From the NCBI RefSeq assembly GCF_034347385.1, contig NZ_CP133777.1, forward strand, positions 2,232,001 through 2,296,000: a stretch of 64,000 nucleotides of DNA. The letters run 5' to 3'. Source of the stretch: Actimicrobium sp. CCC2.4. GTDB taxonomy: Bacteria > Pseudomonadota > Gammaproteobacteria > Burkholderiales > Burkholderiaceae_D. Within the stretch, counting starts at the first letter, position 1. The number at the start of each line of letters is the position of its first letter. The position numbers and the translations under genes are program-made. Shown here one piece after another: positions 1 through 8,650 of the stretch. The notes under the pieces were generated by a model. That model had not been told where the DNA came from. It saw only the letters and a list, made by a program, of their open reading frames with translations, and ran no database searches.

Positions 1-623
1 AGCAGCCACGCATCATGCTGTTCGCACAGTGCCAGCAAGGCAGCCAGCGGGGCCAGATCGCCATCCATGCTAAAGACGCTGTCGGTCACCACCATCTTGC
101 CGGGACTGCGGCTGGCCGCCAGCATGACGGCCAGCTGGTCCACCGCACCGTGCGGATACACCTGCACGCTGGCCCGCGAAAGCCGTGCGCCATCGATCAA
201 TGACGCGTGATTTAATTGTTCGCAAAACAAATCAGTATCGCGGTCGGTCAGTGCCGACAGGATGGCCAGGTTGGCCAGATAGCCGGTGCAAAACGTCAGT
301 GTGCGCGCCGCCTCGATGTCGGGTGCCATGAATTCGGCCAGCCGTTCTTCGAGCAACGCGTGGGCGCGCGAGTGCCCGCTGATCAGATGTGAGGCGCCAC
401 TGCCGGCACCGTAGCGGCTGGCACCTTCGCGTAACGCCGCAATGACTTGCGGATGGGCGGCCAGGCCGAGGTAATCATTGCTGCAAAACGCCAGCTTGGT
501 ATGGCCGTCTACTTGCACTTGCGGTGCGCAGGGCGAGTCGGTGGTGCGCCGGCGACGGCGCAGGCCGCGTACCTCGAGTTGATGTAGACGCTGTTGTAGC
601 GACGTGATCAGGCGGGTCGTCAT
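1..623 (-). CDS. bioF: 8-amino-7-oxononanoate synthase, 5' part (cut by window edge)
   Basis: Condenses pimeloyl-ACP or pimeloyl-CoA with L-alanine in biotin synthesis; PLP enzyme of the alpha-oxoamine synthase family, cytosolic. About 207 N-terminal residues are visible. They include the [12 protein letters not shown] segment, the glycine-rich [12 protein letters not shown] loop with its HLISGHS continuation, and the [13 protein letters not shown] stretch typical of BioF/KBL enzymes. The PLP lysine lies beyond the window edge. The start codon overlaps the bioA stop (TCAT on the plus strand, so ATGA on the gene strand), which implies translational coupling and a bioA-bioF operon running off the left edge. 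Confidence 0.93.
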   Translation of the reverse strand, partial: MTTRLITSLQQRLHQLEVRGLRRRRRTTDSPCAPQVQVDGHTKLAFCSNDYLGLAAHPQVIAALREGASRYGAGSGASHLISGHSRAHALLEERLAEFMAPDIEAARTLTFCTGYLANLAILSALTDRDTDLFCEQLNHASLIDGARLSRASVQVYPHGAVDQLAVMLAASRSPGKMVVTDSVFSMDGDLAPLAALLALCEQHDAWL

Positions 624-1975
624 GCGCCCACCACATGGTCGAACACGGCGCGCGTGCGGCTGGCGAGGAGATCGGTTTCGGCATCGTCGAGGATATAGGG
701 CGGCATCAGGTAGACGGTCTTGCCGATCGGGCGCAGCAGCAGTTCGTGTTCCAGCGCAGTGCTGAAAAACCGCCGCGAAAAATCGCCCGCCGACAAATCG
801 GTGACGGCATCGAAGGCCCAGATCATGCCGCGTTGCCGGAAGTGACTGACCTGCGGATGCGCTGCCAGCGGGGCCAGTGCGGCAGTCAGGCGGGCCGCAC
901 GCCGACGGTTCGCCAGCAGCACATGGTCATCGGCAAAAATCGCCAGCGTGGCCAGCGCCGCACGGCACGCCAGCGGATTGCCGGTGTACGAATGCGAATG
1001 CAGAAAGCCGCGTGCCATCGCCGGATCGTAGAACTGCTCGAAGATGGCGTCGCGTGTCATTACCACCGACAAGGGCAGATAGCCACCGCTGATGCCTTTT
1101 GACAGACACAGGAAGTCGGGCCAGATGCCGGCTTGTTCGCAGGCAAAGAAGGTACCGGTGCGACCGCAGCCGACCGCGATTTCATCGGCGATCAGGTGGA
1201 CGTCGTAGCGCTCGCACAGCGCCCGCACCGTGCGCAGGTAGACCGGATCGTGCATCGCCATGCCGGTGGCGCATTGCACCAGCGGTTCGACAATCAACGC
1301 GCAGATGTGCTCGCCGCGCTGCTCCAGCAAGTGCTCCAGCGCGGCGGCTGCCGCCAGAGCAACATCGGCGGCGCTCTGGCCGGGTTCGGCCTTGCGCGCA
1401 TCGGGGCTGGGTACGACGTGGACTTGCTGCAGCATCGGGCCGTAGGCGGTCCGGAATAGCGGCACGTCGGTGACAGCCAGCGCACCGATGGTTTCGCCGT
1501 GATAGCTGCCGGCCAGGCAAACGAATTCGCGCTTGTCGGTGCGACCACGGTTCTGCCAGTAATGGAAAGACATCTTGAGCGCGATCTCGACTGCCGAGGC
1601 ACCATCGGAGGCATAGAAACAATGGCCCAGCCGTTCGCCGGTCAGCGCCGATAATTGTTCCGACAGCGCTACCACCGGCTCGTGCGTGAAGCCGGCCAGC
1701 ATCACGTGTTCGAGTTCATCGAGCTGCAACTTGAGGGCGCTGTTAATGCGCGGATTAGCGTGGCCAAACAGGTTGACCCACCAGGAACTGATGCCGTCCA
1801 GATAGCGTTTGCCTTCCATGTCGATGAGCCAGGCACCACGCCCACGGCTGATCGGTATCAACGGCATCGCATCGAGATGCTGCATCTGCGTACAGGGATG
1901 CCAGACGCTCTGGCGACTGCGGCTGACCCAGTCGGTGATCGGAAAAGAAAGAGACGATGCTGCGGAAGTGGTCAA
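620..1975 (-). CDS. bioA: Adenosylmethionine-8-amino-7-oxononanoate aminotransferase
   Basis: PLP class III aminotransferase that makes 7,8-diaminopelargonate using SAM as amino donor (biotin pathway). The 451-codon length is normal. Visible BioA marks are VWHPCTQM near residue 25, the [14 protein letters not shown] substrate segment, [28 protein letters not shown], the [14 protein letters not shown] cofactor Asp motif, and [13 protein letters not shown] carrying the PLP lysine. The reading frame has no upstream ATG, and a later ATG would remove WHPCTQM, so the start is TTG at 1975, eight bases after a GGAG. First gene of the bioA-bioF operon. I saw no clear BirA palindrome upstream. Confidence 0.95.
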   Translation of the reverse strand: MTTSAASSLSFPITDWVSRSRQSVWHPCTQMQHLDAMPLIPISRGRGAWLIDMEGKRYLDGISSWWVNLFGHANPRINSALKLQLDELEHVMLAGFTHEPVVALSEQLSALTGERLGHCFYASDGASAVEIALKMSFHYWQNRGRTDKREFVCLAGSYHGETIGALAVTDVPLFRTAYGPMLQQVHVVPSPDARKAEPGQSAADVALAAAAALEHLLEQRGEHICALIVEPLVQCATGMAMHDPVYLRTVRALCERYDVHLIADEIAVGCGRTGTFFACEQAGIWPDFLCLSKGISGGYLPLSVVMTRDAIFEQFYDPAMARGFLHSHSYTGNPLACRAALATLAIFADDHVLLANRRRAARLTAALAPLAAHPQVSHFRQRGMIWAFDAVTDLSAGDFSRRFFSTALEHELLLRPIGKTVYLMPPYILDDAETDLLASRTRAVFDHVVGA

Positions 1976-2236
1976 AGAGAGTGCTCCATGCGTTACTCCG
2001 TAATGCGAAAAGTGTCGAAGTGTACGTTCACGGCGTCGCCGGAAGTGCCTGATGTGGCGATTGTTTGAGGAAAATCAACCCTCAGTTTTAATCAATTGTT
2101 AGACGGCTTCGTTTTCAGCGCGATGCTGCGTTTCTGTTGGTCATTGCTACGAAGATGTAAATAAAACAATGCTTTATCAGACAAAAAAGCCGTGCCACAA
2201 TGCAGCGCCAACAATGGCCGGCTAGGGAAAGACAGG

Positions 2237-4990
2237 ATGGAGACTCCGGGGAATCAGGTGGATGTGCATGCGGGCGACGACCTGCAGCCGCGCGCGTTGC
2301 AGATGCTGTCGTCCTGTGCCGACCTGATCGCGCTGGCGTCGAGCGAGCATCTGCTGCTCAATGGGTTCAGCGCCTTGATGACAGCGGCCGGCGGCTACCG
2401 TTTTTGCTGGATCGGTCAGGCGCTTGAAGATGATTCCCTGACCATCCGGCCAATTGCTCAGTCGGGCGGCGAACATTATCTCGAAGGCATAGAAACCAGC
2501 TGGTCGCTGCAATCGAAATTCGGCAGCGGTCCGACCGGTGAAGCGGTGCGTACCGGACAGATCGTCGAGTGTGCCGAGATGCGCACCGACGAGCGGCTGC
2601 TGGCCTGGCGCGATGCCATCATCGGCAATGGCCTGAGGTCGATGATTTGCCTGCCATTGAGTGATACCGGACACACCTTCGGCGTTCTCGCGCTGTATCG
2701 CGACACGTCCGGCCAGTTGCCGGATGCCGAAGTCCATCTGCTGGTCCGGTTGACGCGATTGATGGCAGTGGCCTTGCTCGGATTGCGGTCGCGCGCCGAT
2801 CACAGCGATACCGCGTCGGTGATGCTGAAAACCGCCACCGCGCTGTCCTCGAGCCATGGTGCCGAATTTCTCTGGCGGCTGGTCGTCAGCGTCACCGATG
2901 CTCTGGGTGCCGATGCCGGATTCATTGCGCGTCATTTATCGGGCGATGGCGGCAGGATGCATTTGCTGGCCGGCGTTGCGGATGGCCAGCGGGTTTCCCC
3001 GTTCGATGTTGTGCTGGCCGGCTCGCCCTGCGAAAACCTGCTGACGCAGCGCGCCTGGATGATTTGCGACCGCGTCGCCAGCCGCTATCCGGCCGACGCG
3101 CTGCTCACCGAACTGGGTGCGCAGGGCTATGCCGCGGCACGGCTCGATGATTTCGATGGCCAGCCACTCGGTGTGCTCTACGTGTTGTTCCGGCAGCCGC
3201 TGTTGCGCACGACAGTGATCCGCTCGACGCTACAGATTTTTGCCATCCGCGCCGCCGGTGAAATAGAACGGCAGGAAGCCGACAGCAAGCTGGCCGATCA
3301 TGTTTCGCTGCTCGACAAGGCGCATGACGCGATCATCGTGCGCGACACCGACCAGCGCGTGCAGTTCTGGAATGCCGGCGCGCAGCGCTTGTATGGCTGG
3401 AGTGCGGCCGAAGCGCGCGGCAAGGTCTTGCCCGAATCGCTGCTGGCGCCGTCCGACATCGAACGTATCCAGTCCCAGCTGCGCGACAGCGGCGAATGGA
3501 TAGGCACGCTGCATCAGCGCCGCAAGGATGGCAGCGTGGTGCTGGTGGAAGGGCACTGGTCGATGGCGCGCGATAGCAATAAGCAGCCGAAGTCGCTGCT
3601 GGCGATCGACACCGACATCACCGAACGCACGGCCAACGAGGCCGAAATCCAGCACCTGGCGTTTTACGACAGCCTGACCGGCCTGCCCAACCGGCTGTTG
3701 CTACTCGATCGCTTGCAACAGGTGCAGGGCAACCGGTTGCGGTCGCAGCATGCGGGCGCGCTGCTATTCATTGATCTCGATAATTTCAAGACGCTCAACG
3801 ACACGCTCGGGCATGACATGGGTGACCTGTTGCTGCAGCAGGTCGCGCGGCGTCTGAGCAGTTGCGTGCGCACTGAAGATACCGTGGGCCGGCTGGGGGG
3901 CGACGAATTCGTGGTGATGCTGGTCGATCTCGACGAGGGGCCTGATTCCGCCGCCAGCCACGCCGCTGTGGTCAGCGATAAAATCCTGCAGTTGCTGCGC
4001 CAGCCCTATCAGATCGCCGGCTGCAACTACCACTCGACGGCCAGTATTGGTGTCACGCTGTTTGGTCCTGACGATACGGTCGTCACCGATCTGCTCAAGC
4101 GTGCCGACATGGCGATGTATCAGGCCAAGGCGGCCGGGCGCGACACGCAGCGCTTTTTTGCGCCCTCGATGCAAATTGCCGTCTCGGCCCGCGCATTACT
4201 GGAAAGCCAGTTGCGCATGGCGGTGTCCAATCAGGAATTCGAACTGCATTTTCAGGCCCAGGTGCGTGGTGACGGCAAACTGTCCGGCGTCGAGGCACTG
4301 ATCCGCTGGAAGCACCCGACCCGCGGCTTGTTGTGGCCGGTGGACTTCATCGGACTGGCCGAAGAGAGTGGCCTGATTTTGCCGCTCGGTCGATGGGTAC
4401 TTTCCGCCGGTTGCGTTCAGCTCGCCAGATGGCAGGCCCACGCCGACACGGCCGATCTGCAGTTGGCCATCAATGTCAGCGCGCGTCAGTTCCGTCATCC
4501 ACAATTTGTCGCTGACGTGGTCGCGGCGATCGCGCAATCCGGCGTCGATCCGTGCCACCTGAAGCTCGAAATGACCGAGAGCGTGCTGTTCGACGACATC
4601 GAGGAAAGTAGTGCCAGGATGACCGAGCTACGCAAGCTGGGTATTGGATTTTCGCTCGATGATTTTGGTACCGGTTATTCGTCGCTGTCGTATCTCAAGA
4701 TTCTGCCGATCAACCAGCTCAAGATCGATCAGTCCTTCGTGCGCGATATCCAGACCAGCAAGGGTGATGCGGCGATCGCCCGCACCATCGTCAGTCTGGC
4801 AGACAGTTTCGGGCTCGAAGTCATTGCGGAGGGTGTCGAAAACGCCGGTCAGCGCGCCTGTCTGGCCACGCTGGGCTGCCACTCCTGCCAGGGATATTTG
4901 TTCAACCGGCCGATGCCTGCTGTCGAATTCGAAGCCTTGTTGACGCAGGCGTTTCCGTTTGCGCGGGTGGCTGCCGCCGGAGCTGATTGA
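2237..4990 (+). CDS. GAF-GAF-PAS-GGDEF-EAL cyclic-di-GMP signalling protein
   Basis: Bifunctional diguanylate cyclase/phosphodiesterase candidate of 917 residues. An N-terminal GAF-like sensor (roughly residues 15-175) and a second GAF-like region (about 190-340) precede a PAS domain (about 350-465, ending in the DTDITERTANEAEI linker), a GGDEF domain and an EAL domain. The active site GRLGGDEFVVM is intact, and RTED five residues upstream fits an RxxD product-inhibition site. The EAL domain keeps VEALIRWKHP, INVSARQF, LEMTES, DDFGTGYSS, LKIDQSFV and IAEGVEN, so both activities look possible. ATG at 2237 is preferred over the in-frame GTG at 2192 because AGGGAAAGACAGG precedes it. No transmembrane segment is evident, so it is likely a cytoplasmic sensor of unknown ligand. 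Confidence 0.92.
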   Translation: METPGNQVDVHAGDDLQPRALQMLSSCADLIALASSEHLLLNGFSALMTAAGGYRFCWIGQALEDDSLTIRPIAQSGGEHYLEGIETSWSLQSKFGSGPTGEAVRTGQIVECAEMRTDERLLAWRDAIIGNGLRSMICLPLSDTGHTFGVLALYRDTSGQLPDAEVHLLVRLTRLMAVALLGLRSRADHSDTASVMLKTATALSSSHGAEFLWRLVVSVTDALGADAGFIARHLSGDGGRMHLLAGVADGQRVSPFDVVLAGSPCENLLTQRAWMICDRVASRYPADALLTELGAQGYAAARLDDFDGQPLGVLYVLFRQPLLRTTVIRSTLQIFAIRAAGEIERQEADSKLADHVSLLDKAHDAIIVRDTDQRVQFWNAGAQRLYGWSAAEARGKVLPESLLAPSDIERIQSQLRDSGEWIGTLHQRRKDGSVVLVEGHWSMARDSNKQPKSLLAIDTDITERTANEAEIQHLAFYDSLTGLPNRLLLLDRLQQVQGNRLRSQHAGALLFIDLDNFKTLNDTLGHDMGDLLLQQVARRLSSCVRTEDTVGRLGGDEFVVMLVDLDEGPDSAASHAAVVSDKILQLLRQPYQIAGCNYHSTASIGVTLFGPDDTVVTDLLKRADMAMYQAKAAGRDTQRFFAPSMQIAVSARALLESQLRMAVSNQEFELHFQAQVRGDGKLSGVEALIRWKHPTRGLLWPVDFIGLAEESGLILPLGRWVLSAGCVQLARWQAHADTADLQLAINVSARQFRHPQFVADVVAAIAQSGVDPCHLKLEMTESVLFDDIEESSARMTELRKLGIGFSLDDFGTGYSSLSYLKILPINQLKIDQSFVRDIQTSKGDAAIARTIVSLADSFGLEVIAEGVENAGQRACLATLGCHSCQGYLFNRPMPAVEFEALLTQAFPFARVAAAGAD

Positions 4991-5035
4991 CCCGGCCCTT
5001 TTCGCCGTGATCAATCCACGCATAGCGCAGCCAGC

Positions 5036-5165
5036 GTCGTAGATACTACGGCTTGGCGATGCGGAGTGGGATCCGCATCCGGTTAGGCAACCGCACCGCG
5101 TGGGCACGGTGAAGCCTTGCCCACGCTACGATACTGCGCTAACGCAGTCCGTCAGACGATGGATT
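5036..5165. repeat. Cluster of REP-like hairpins
   Basis: This 320-base gap after the GGDEF-EAL gene holds four consecutive inverted repeats: CGTAG/CTACG at 5038-5050; GATGCGGA/TCCGCATC at 5058-5079; CGTGGGCA/TGCCCACG at 5099-5125; and CTAACG/CGTCAG at about 5140-5156. The last is a 21-of-23 match to a copy at 8541. The GTGGGC...GCCCAC type recurs at 63674. I infer a mosaic of REP-type elements; any role in mRNA stability or termination is untested. Confidence 0.6.
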
Positions 5166-5238
5166 GTGTGTGATTGAATTGTGCATCGATGTGATTCGGT
5201 GCCGGTGCATTTGCCGGCGTTGACTGCGGGCACGTCAT

Positions 5239-5273
5239 AAAAAAAAGCCGCCCGACACGATATCGAGCAGCTT
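5239..5273 (-). terminator. Rho-independent terminator of the PEP-CTERM gene
   Basis: Read on the reverse strand, a stem AAGCTGC/GCGGCTT (one T-G pair) is followed by eight T residues. It lies about 40 bases after the stop of the PEP-CTERM gene. Confidence 0.65.
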
Positions 5274-5310
5274 CCGGGATGACCGTAGCAGCAGTGCATG
5301 CCGCCAATTT

Positions 5311-5916
5311 TCAGACCGGTTTGCGCCGCCGTGCCATAAAACCCAGCAAGCCCAGACCGGCGAGCATCATGCCGTAGGTTTCCGGTTCCGGGACTGCCGA
5401 GACAGGTGGTAGCTGATCGATGGCCGAGCTGTAGGCGTGGTAGACAGCAGCGCCGTTACCCAGTCCGCCAAGCGACAGAACGGTGTTCGCGATGATCGGT
5501 TGAGCCCAGTGAAACAGCAGTTCGCCCTTGTTGTATTTGACTGCGAGGTAGTCGAAACTGTTTGCAATGCTGAACGACCCTGAGCTGGAGAAACTGAGTC
5601 CGCCGGTTTTAACAAATCTCAATGTGCTGTTAGTACCTGTTGGCAGGTTGAACTGATCTTCCAGCAGGCTTTTGATAGCGCTGGCGCTTTGGGCTCCAAC
5701 GTGAGCACCGTCGTACACCCAGACGGTTTGTGCCGCTACCGGGCCGTAGGTGACGGTCTTTGTACCGGCGCTGAAACCTGTTGTGAGGGGGTTGGATGTT
5801 TCTACCCAAGTTGGCGTAGCAGGAGGAGGAGGAGGTATTGCCTGCGCTGTCGACATCATCACCGACGAAGCTGCTATCAAGGAAACGGCGAGTGTAATGT
5901 TACGTAATTGGGCCAT
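5311..5916 (-). CDS. PEP-CTERM sorting-domain exported protein
   Basis: A 201-residue protein with an N-terminal signal peptide (hydrophobic residues about 6-27, AQA cleavage) followed by a proline run. Its C-terminus is a textbook PEP-CTERM signal: VPEPETYG, a hydrophobic helix LAGLGLLGF, then the basic tail MARRRKPV. PEP-CTERM proteins are processed by exosortase (EpsH/XrtA type) and usually belong to biofilm or exopolysaccharide surface layers. The middle of the protein matches nothing I recognise. No exosortase lies in the window, so the sorting machinery must be elsewhere. Transcribed alone and ended by the hairpin at 5239-5273. Confidence 0.88.
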   Translation of the reverse strand: MAQLRNITLAVSLIAASSVMMSTAQAIPPPPPATPTWVETSNPLTTGFSAGTKTVTYGPVAAQTVWVYDGAHVGAQSASAIKSLLEDQFNLPTGTNSTLRFVKTGGLSFSSSGSFSIANSFDYLAVKYNKGELLFHWAQPIIANTVLSLGGLGNGAAVYHAYSSAIDQLPPVSAVPEPETYGMMLAGLGLLGFMARRRKPV

Positions 5917-6158
5917 GATTATTTTCTTGATGGTGATGAGGGTTGAGTGACAGTGTTGCGGTTTGTCTTCTAACGTTACGGACTATCTGCCCTTCTTGTC
6001 GTTATGTAAATAAAATATTTAAAAATTAACTTTTATTTGCAATTGCATTGGATTTGCGAGGAGTGCCGGCAGGCTCGATGAGAGGTCGCAGCACCTCGGG
6101 GGACCGTGCCTGCGTATTGTCTGCTCCAGCCCGGTTCCGTTTATCGAGCAGCTTTCGG

Positions 6159-6209
6159 AATTGCGGTCGCGGCAATTGTAAGGTGCAATGCCCTCCGGTT
6201 ATTGCACCC
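6159..6209. repeat. Paired palindromes (REP-like), possible terminator
   Basis: Two inverted repeats lie back to back: AATTGC/GCAATT (6159-6177) and GGTGCAAT/ATTGCACC (about 6182-6208) followed by CCTAC. They sit in the 316-base gap between the PEP-CTERM gene start and the stop of the small reverse gene at 6234. The GGTGCAAT...ATTGCACCCTAC form resembles dispersed intergenic repeats of proteobacteria. No gene is seen in the rest of the gap. Confidence 0.5.
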
Positions 6210-6233
6210 TACGAATTGCGCGGCCAGTGGGCT

Positions 6234-6482
6234 TTACTGACCCTTGCAAATGATGGTGGTGACGTATTCGCCGGCGCGGGTCTTGCGCGCTTCGGTCCAG
6301 TCGATGACTTGCTGCGCGAGCGCCATCGTCATCACCGATGCCTTGTCCTTGTTGCGGATGAACGAGACGCCTTCGAACGCGCCGGTCTTGCCTATCATTG
6401 CCTTGGCGTAAACTGGGACATCCTTCTCGTCGGGGTTGGCCTTGCGCTGGCGGACTTGGTAACGCTGGTCGAGATCTTCCAT
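6234..6482 (-). CDS. Small conserved-looking protein of unknown function
   Basis: An 82-residue soluble protein, rich in charged residues, ending VTTIICKGQ. Codon use is strongly biased to G/C third positions (for example the run coding IDWTEARKTRAGEY), which marks a real gene rather than a shadow of the divergent GST. The ATG at 6482 has a GAG seven bases upstream. It diverges from the GST gene with a 42-base intergenic gap, and the palindromes at 6159-6209 lie just past its stop. No signal peptide, membrane segment or family is recognised. Confidence 0.65.
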   Translation of the reverse strand: MEDLDQRYQVRQRKANPDEKDVPVYAKAMIGKTGAFEGVSFIRNKDKASVMTMALAQQVIDWTEARKTRAGEYVTTIICKGQ

Positions 6483-6524
6483 GGAATGCTCATGCAGGAA
6501 TTGAAAACACGAAGGATACAAGAC

Positions 6525-7241
6525 ATGCAGATCGAACTCTACTACTGGCCCGACATCCAGGGCCGCGGCGAATTCATCCGGCTGGTACTCGAAGCGGCCG
6601 ATGCCGACTACATCGATGTGGCGCGCGGCGAAGAGGGCATGACGCAGCTGCTCGAGACTTTGCAAAGTACCGCCATCACCCATCCGCCCTTTGCGCCGCC
6701 GTTCATCCGCGTTGATGGCGCGGTCATCGCGCAGGTCGCAAGTATCCTGCAGGCGCTCGGAGCGCAACTGGAGCTGGTGCCGTCCGACGAGGCCGGCCGG
6801 GCCTGGGTGCATCAATGCCAACTGACCATTGCCGACTTCGTCGGCGAAGTCCATGACACCCATCATCCGGTCGGCGGCAGTGCGTATTACGAGGATCAGA
6901 AACCGGAGGCGCTGCGTCGTTCGACTGAATTCCGGCGCGAACGGCTGAGCAAATTCCTGCACTACTTCGAGAGCATCCTCGAGCGCAATCCGGCCGGCGA
7001 CACCTGGCTGGTAGGGGATACGCTGACCTATGTCGACCTGTCGATGTTCCAGATGCTGGCCGGACTGGGCTATGCCTTTCCGAAGGCGATGGCGCGGGTC
7101 GGTGCCGAGGTGCCGCGCCTGCTGGCATTGCAGCAGCGGGTTGCGCAGGTGCCCACCGTGGCGCGCTATCTGCGCTCGAAAAGACGGCTGGCTTTTAATA
7201 ATGATGATATCTGGCGGCATTACCCGGAGCTCGATGATTGA
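6525..7241 (+). CDS. Glutathione S-transferase family protein
   Basis: A 238-residue GST-like protein. Residues 1-80 form a thioredoxin-like N-terminal domain starting IELYYWPDIQGRGEFIRL, where a Tyr in the first strand is the usual glutathione activator in sigma-like classes. Residues 90-238 are helical, with WLVGDTLTYVDLSMFQML, the conserved N-capping/Asp region of GST C-terminal domains. ATG at 6525 follows AAGGA by eight bases. The open frame extends upstream, but that part overlaps the divergent small gene and lacks coding signs. Substrate unknown. Confidence 0.85.
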   Translation: MQIELYYWPDIQGRGEFIRLVLEAADADYIDVARGEEGMTQLLETLQSTAITHPPFAPPFIRVDGAVIAQVASILQALGAQLELVPSDEAGRAWVHQCQLTIADFVGEVHDTHHPVGGSAYYEDQKPEALRRSTEFRRERLSKFLHYFESILERNPAGDTWLVGDTLTYVDLSMFQMLAGLGYAFPKAMARVGAEVPRLLALQQRVAQVPTVARYLRSKRRLAFNNDDIWRHYPELDD

Positions 7242-7303
7242 GGTAGGGTGCGGGGGAACCGATTGATTTCTTCCACTGCCTGATTACCGGATACGGACAT
7301 TGC

Positions 7304-8542
7304 ATGACAACACCACCTCCTGACCACAGCCAAGCCCTCGATGCCTGGATCGATCAGCACTTCGACGACGAAGTCCGCTTCCTGCAAGCGCTGGTGCGTA
7401 TCCCGACCGACACGCCGCCCGGCGACAACGCCCCGCATGCCGAACACACCGCCGGCCTGCTGCAGGGTTTCGGTTTCGAGGTCGAACAGTATCCGGTACC
7501 TCAGGCCGAGGTCGTTGCCGTCGGCATGGCCTCGATCACCAACCTGATCGTGCGGCGTCGCTACGGCGACGGCAAGACCATCGCCCTCAATGCTCACGGT
7601 GACGTGGTGCCGCCGGGCGAGGGCTGGAGCGTCGGTCCGTATGACGGCACCGTCATCGATGGCAAGCTGTATGGCCGTGCCTCGGCGGTCAGCAAGAGCG
7701 ACTTCGCCAGTTACACCTTCGCGATGCGGGCACTCGATGCGTTGGGCGTGGCGTTCAACGGCAGCGTCGAACTGCACTTTACGTACGACGAAGAATTCGG
7801 CGGCGAGCTCGGCCCCGGCTATCTGTTGCGTCACCAGCTGACCCGCCCCGATTACCTGATCGCCGCCGGTTTCAGCTACCAGGTTATCAACGCGCACAAC
7901 GGTTGCCTGCAGATGGAAGTGACGGTGCACGGCAAGATGGCGCATGCGGCGATTCCCGACTCCGGCATCGATGCACTGCAAGGTGCGAATACGATTCTCA
8001 CTGCCCTGTACGCGCAGAACCAGCGCTACAAGGCGATTCGTTCAGGGGTCACCGGGATCACCCATCCCTACCTCAATGTCGGCCGCATCGAAGGAGGGAC
8101 CAATACCAACGTCGTACCGGGCAAGGTCGTGTTCAAGCTCGATCGCCGCATGATCCCCGAAGAAAATCCGGTCGAAGTCGAAGCCGACGTGCGTGGCGTG
8201 ATCGCTGAAGCTGCTGCCTCGGTGCCCGGCATCCAGGTCGACATCAAGCGTCTGCTGCTGGCCGAGGCGTGGCAGCCGCAGTCGGGCAATGCTGGGTTAG
8301 TCGACGCGTTACAGCGGCATGGCGAAGCCGTTTTTGGCGAACCGATCCCGACCTCGGGGACGCCGCTGTATACCGATGTCCGGCTGTACGGCGCAGCCGG
8401 TATTCCGGCTGCGATTTATGGTGCTGGACCGCGCACGGTGCTGGAGTCGAACGCCAAGCGTGCAGATGAACATCTGGTGCTTGATGACTTGCGACGTGCC
8501 ACCAAGGTTATTGCGCGTACGTTGGCGGAGCTGTTGGGCTGA
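7304..8542 (+). CDS. M20 family metallopeptidase / deacylase (ArgE-DapE type)
   Basis: A 412-residue zinc-dependent amidohydrolase of the M20/ArgE-DapE-CPG2 clan. The first metal-binding segment ALNAHGDVVPPGEGW contains the His and Asp ligands, and YDEEFGGELGP supplies the catalytic Glu and next ligand. A lid domain follows (about residues 195-310, with HGKMAHAAIPDSGID), then a C-terminal segment with TSGTPLYTDVRLYG. Members hydrolyse acylated amino acids, succinyl-DAP or small peptides; I cannot choose the substrate. It follows the GST by 62 bases, so may be co-transcribed. Its stop overlaps the start of a REP-like hairpin. Confidence 0.85.
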   Translation: MTTPPPDHSQALDAWIDQHFDDEVRFLQALVRIPTDTPPGDNAPHAEHTAGLLQGFGFEVEQYPVPQAEVVAVGMASITNLIVRRRYGDGKTIALNAHGDVVPPGEGWSVGPYDGTVIDGKLYGRASAVSKSDFASYTFAMRALDALGVAFNGSVELHFTYDEEFGGELGPGYLLRHQLTRPDYLIAAGFSYQVINAHNGCLQMEVTVHGKMAHAAIPDSGIDALQGANTILTALYAQNQRYKAIRSGVTGITHPYLNVGRIEGGTNTNVVPGKVVFKLDRRMIPEENPVEVEADVRGVIAEAAASVPGIQVDIKRLLLAEAWQPQSGNAGLVDALQRHGEAVFGEPIPTSGTPLYTDVRLYGAAGIPAAIYGAGPRTVLESNAKRADEHLVLDDLRRATKVIARTLAELLG

Positions 8543-8563
8543 CGCAATCCGTCAGACGATGTA
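8541..8563. repeat. REP-like hairpin copy
   Basis: CTGACG/CGTCAG inverted repeat followed by ACGATG, overlapping the stop of the metallopeptidase gene. It matches 21 of 23 bases with the unit near 5141-5163. It lies between convergent genes and may act in 3'-end formation. Confidence 0.45.
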
Positions 8564-8650
8564 CCACCGGCTGGACATGGCTTCGATGCATTCAATCACG
8601 CTGGTATTTTTCGATCTGTCACTGGCGATATTACGCTTACTGTATTGCGC

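Noticed and set aside
1976-2236. BirA-type operator for the biotin operon
   Set aside because: No TTGTAAAC/GTTTACAA-like palindrome was found in the gap.
6048-6524. Longer N-terminus for the GST gene
   Set aside because: The extra 159 residues overlap the divergent small gene and a palindrome and do not resemble any GST; the ATG at 6525 has a ribosome site.
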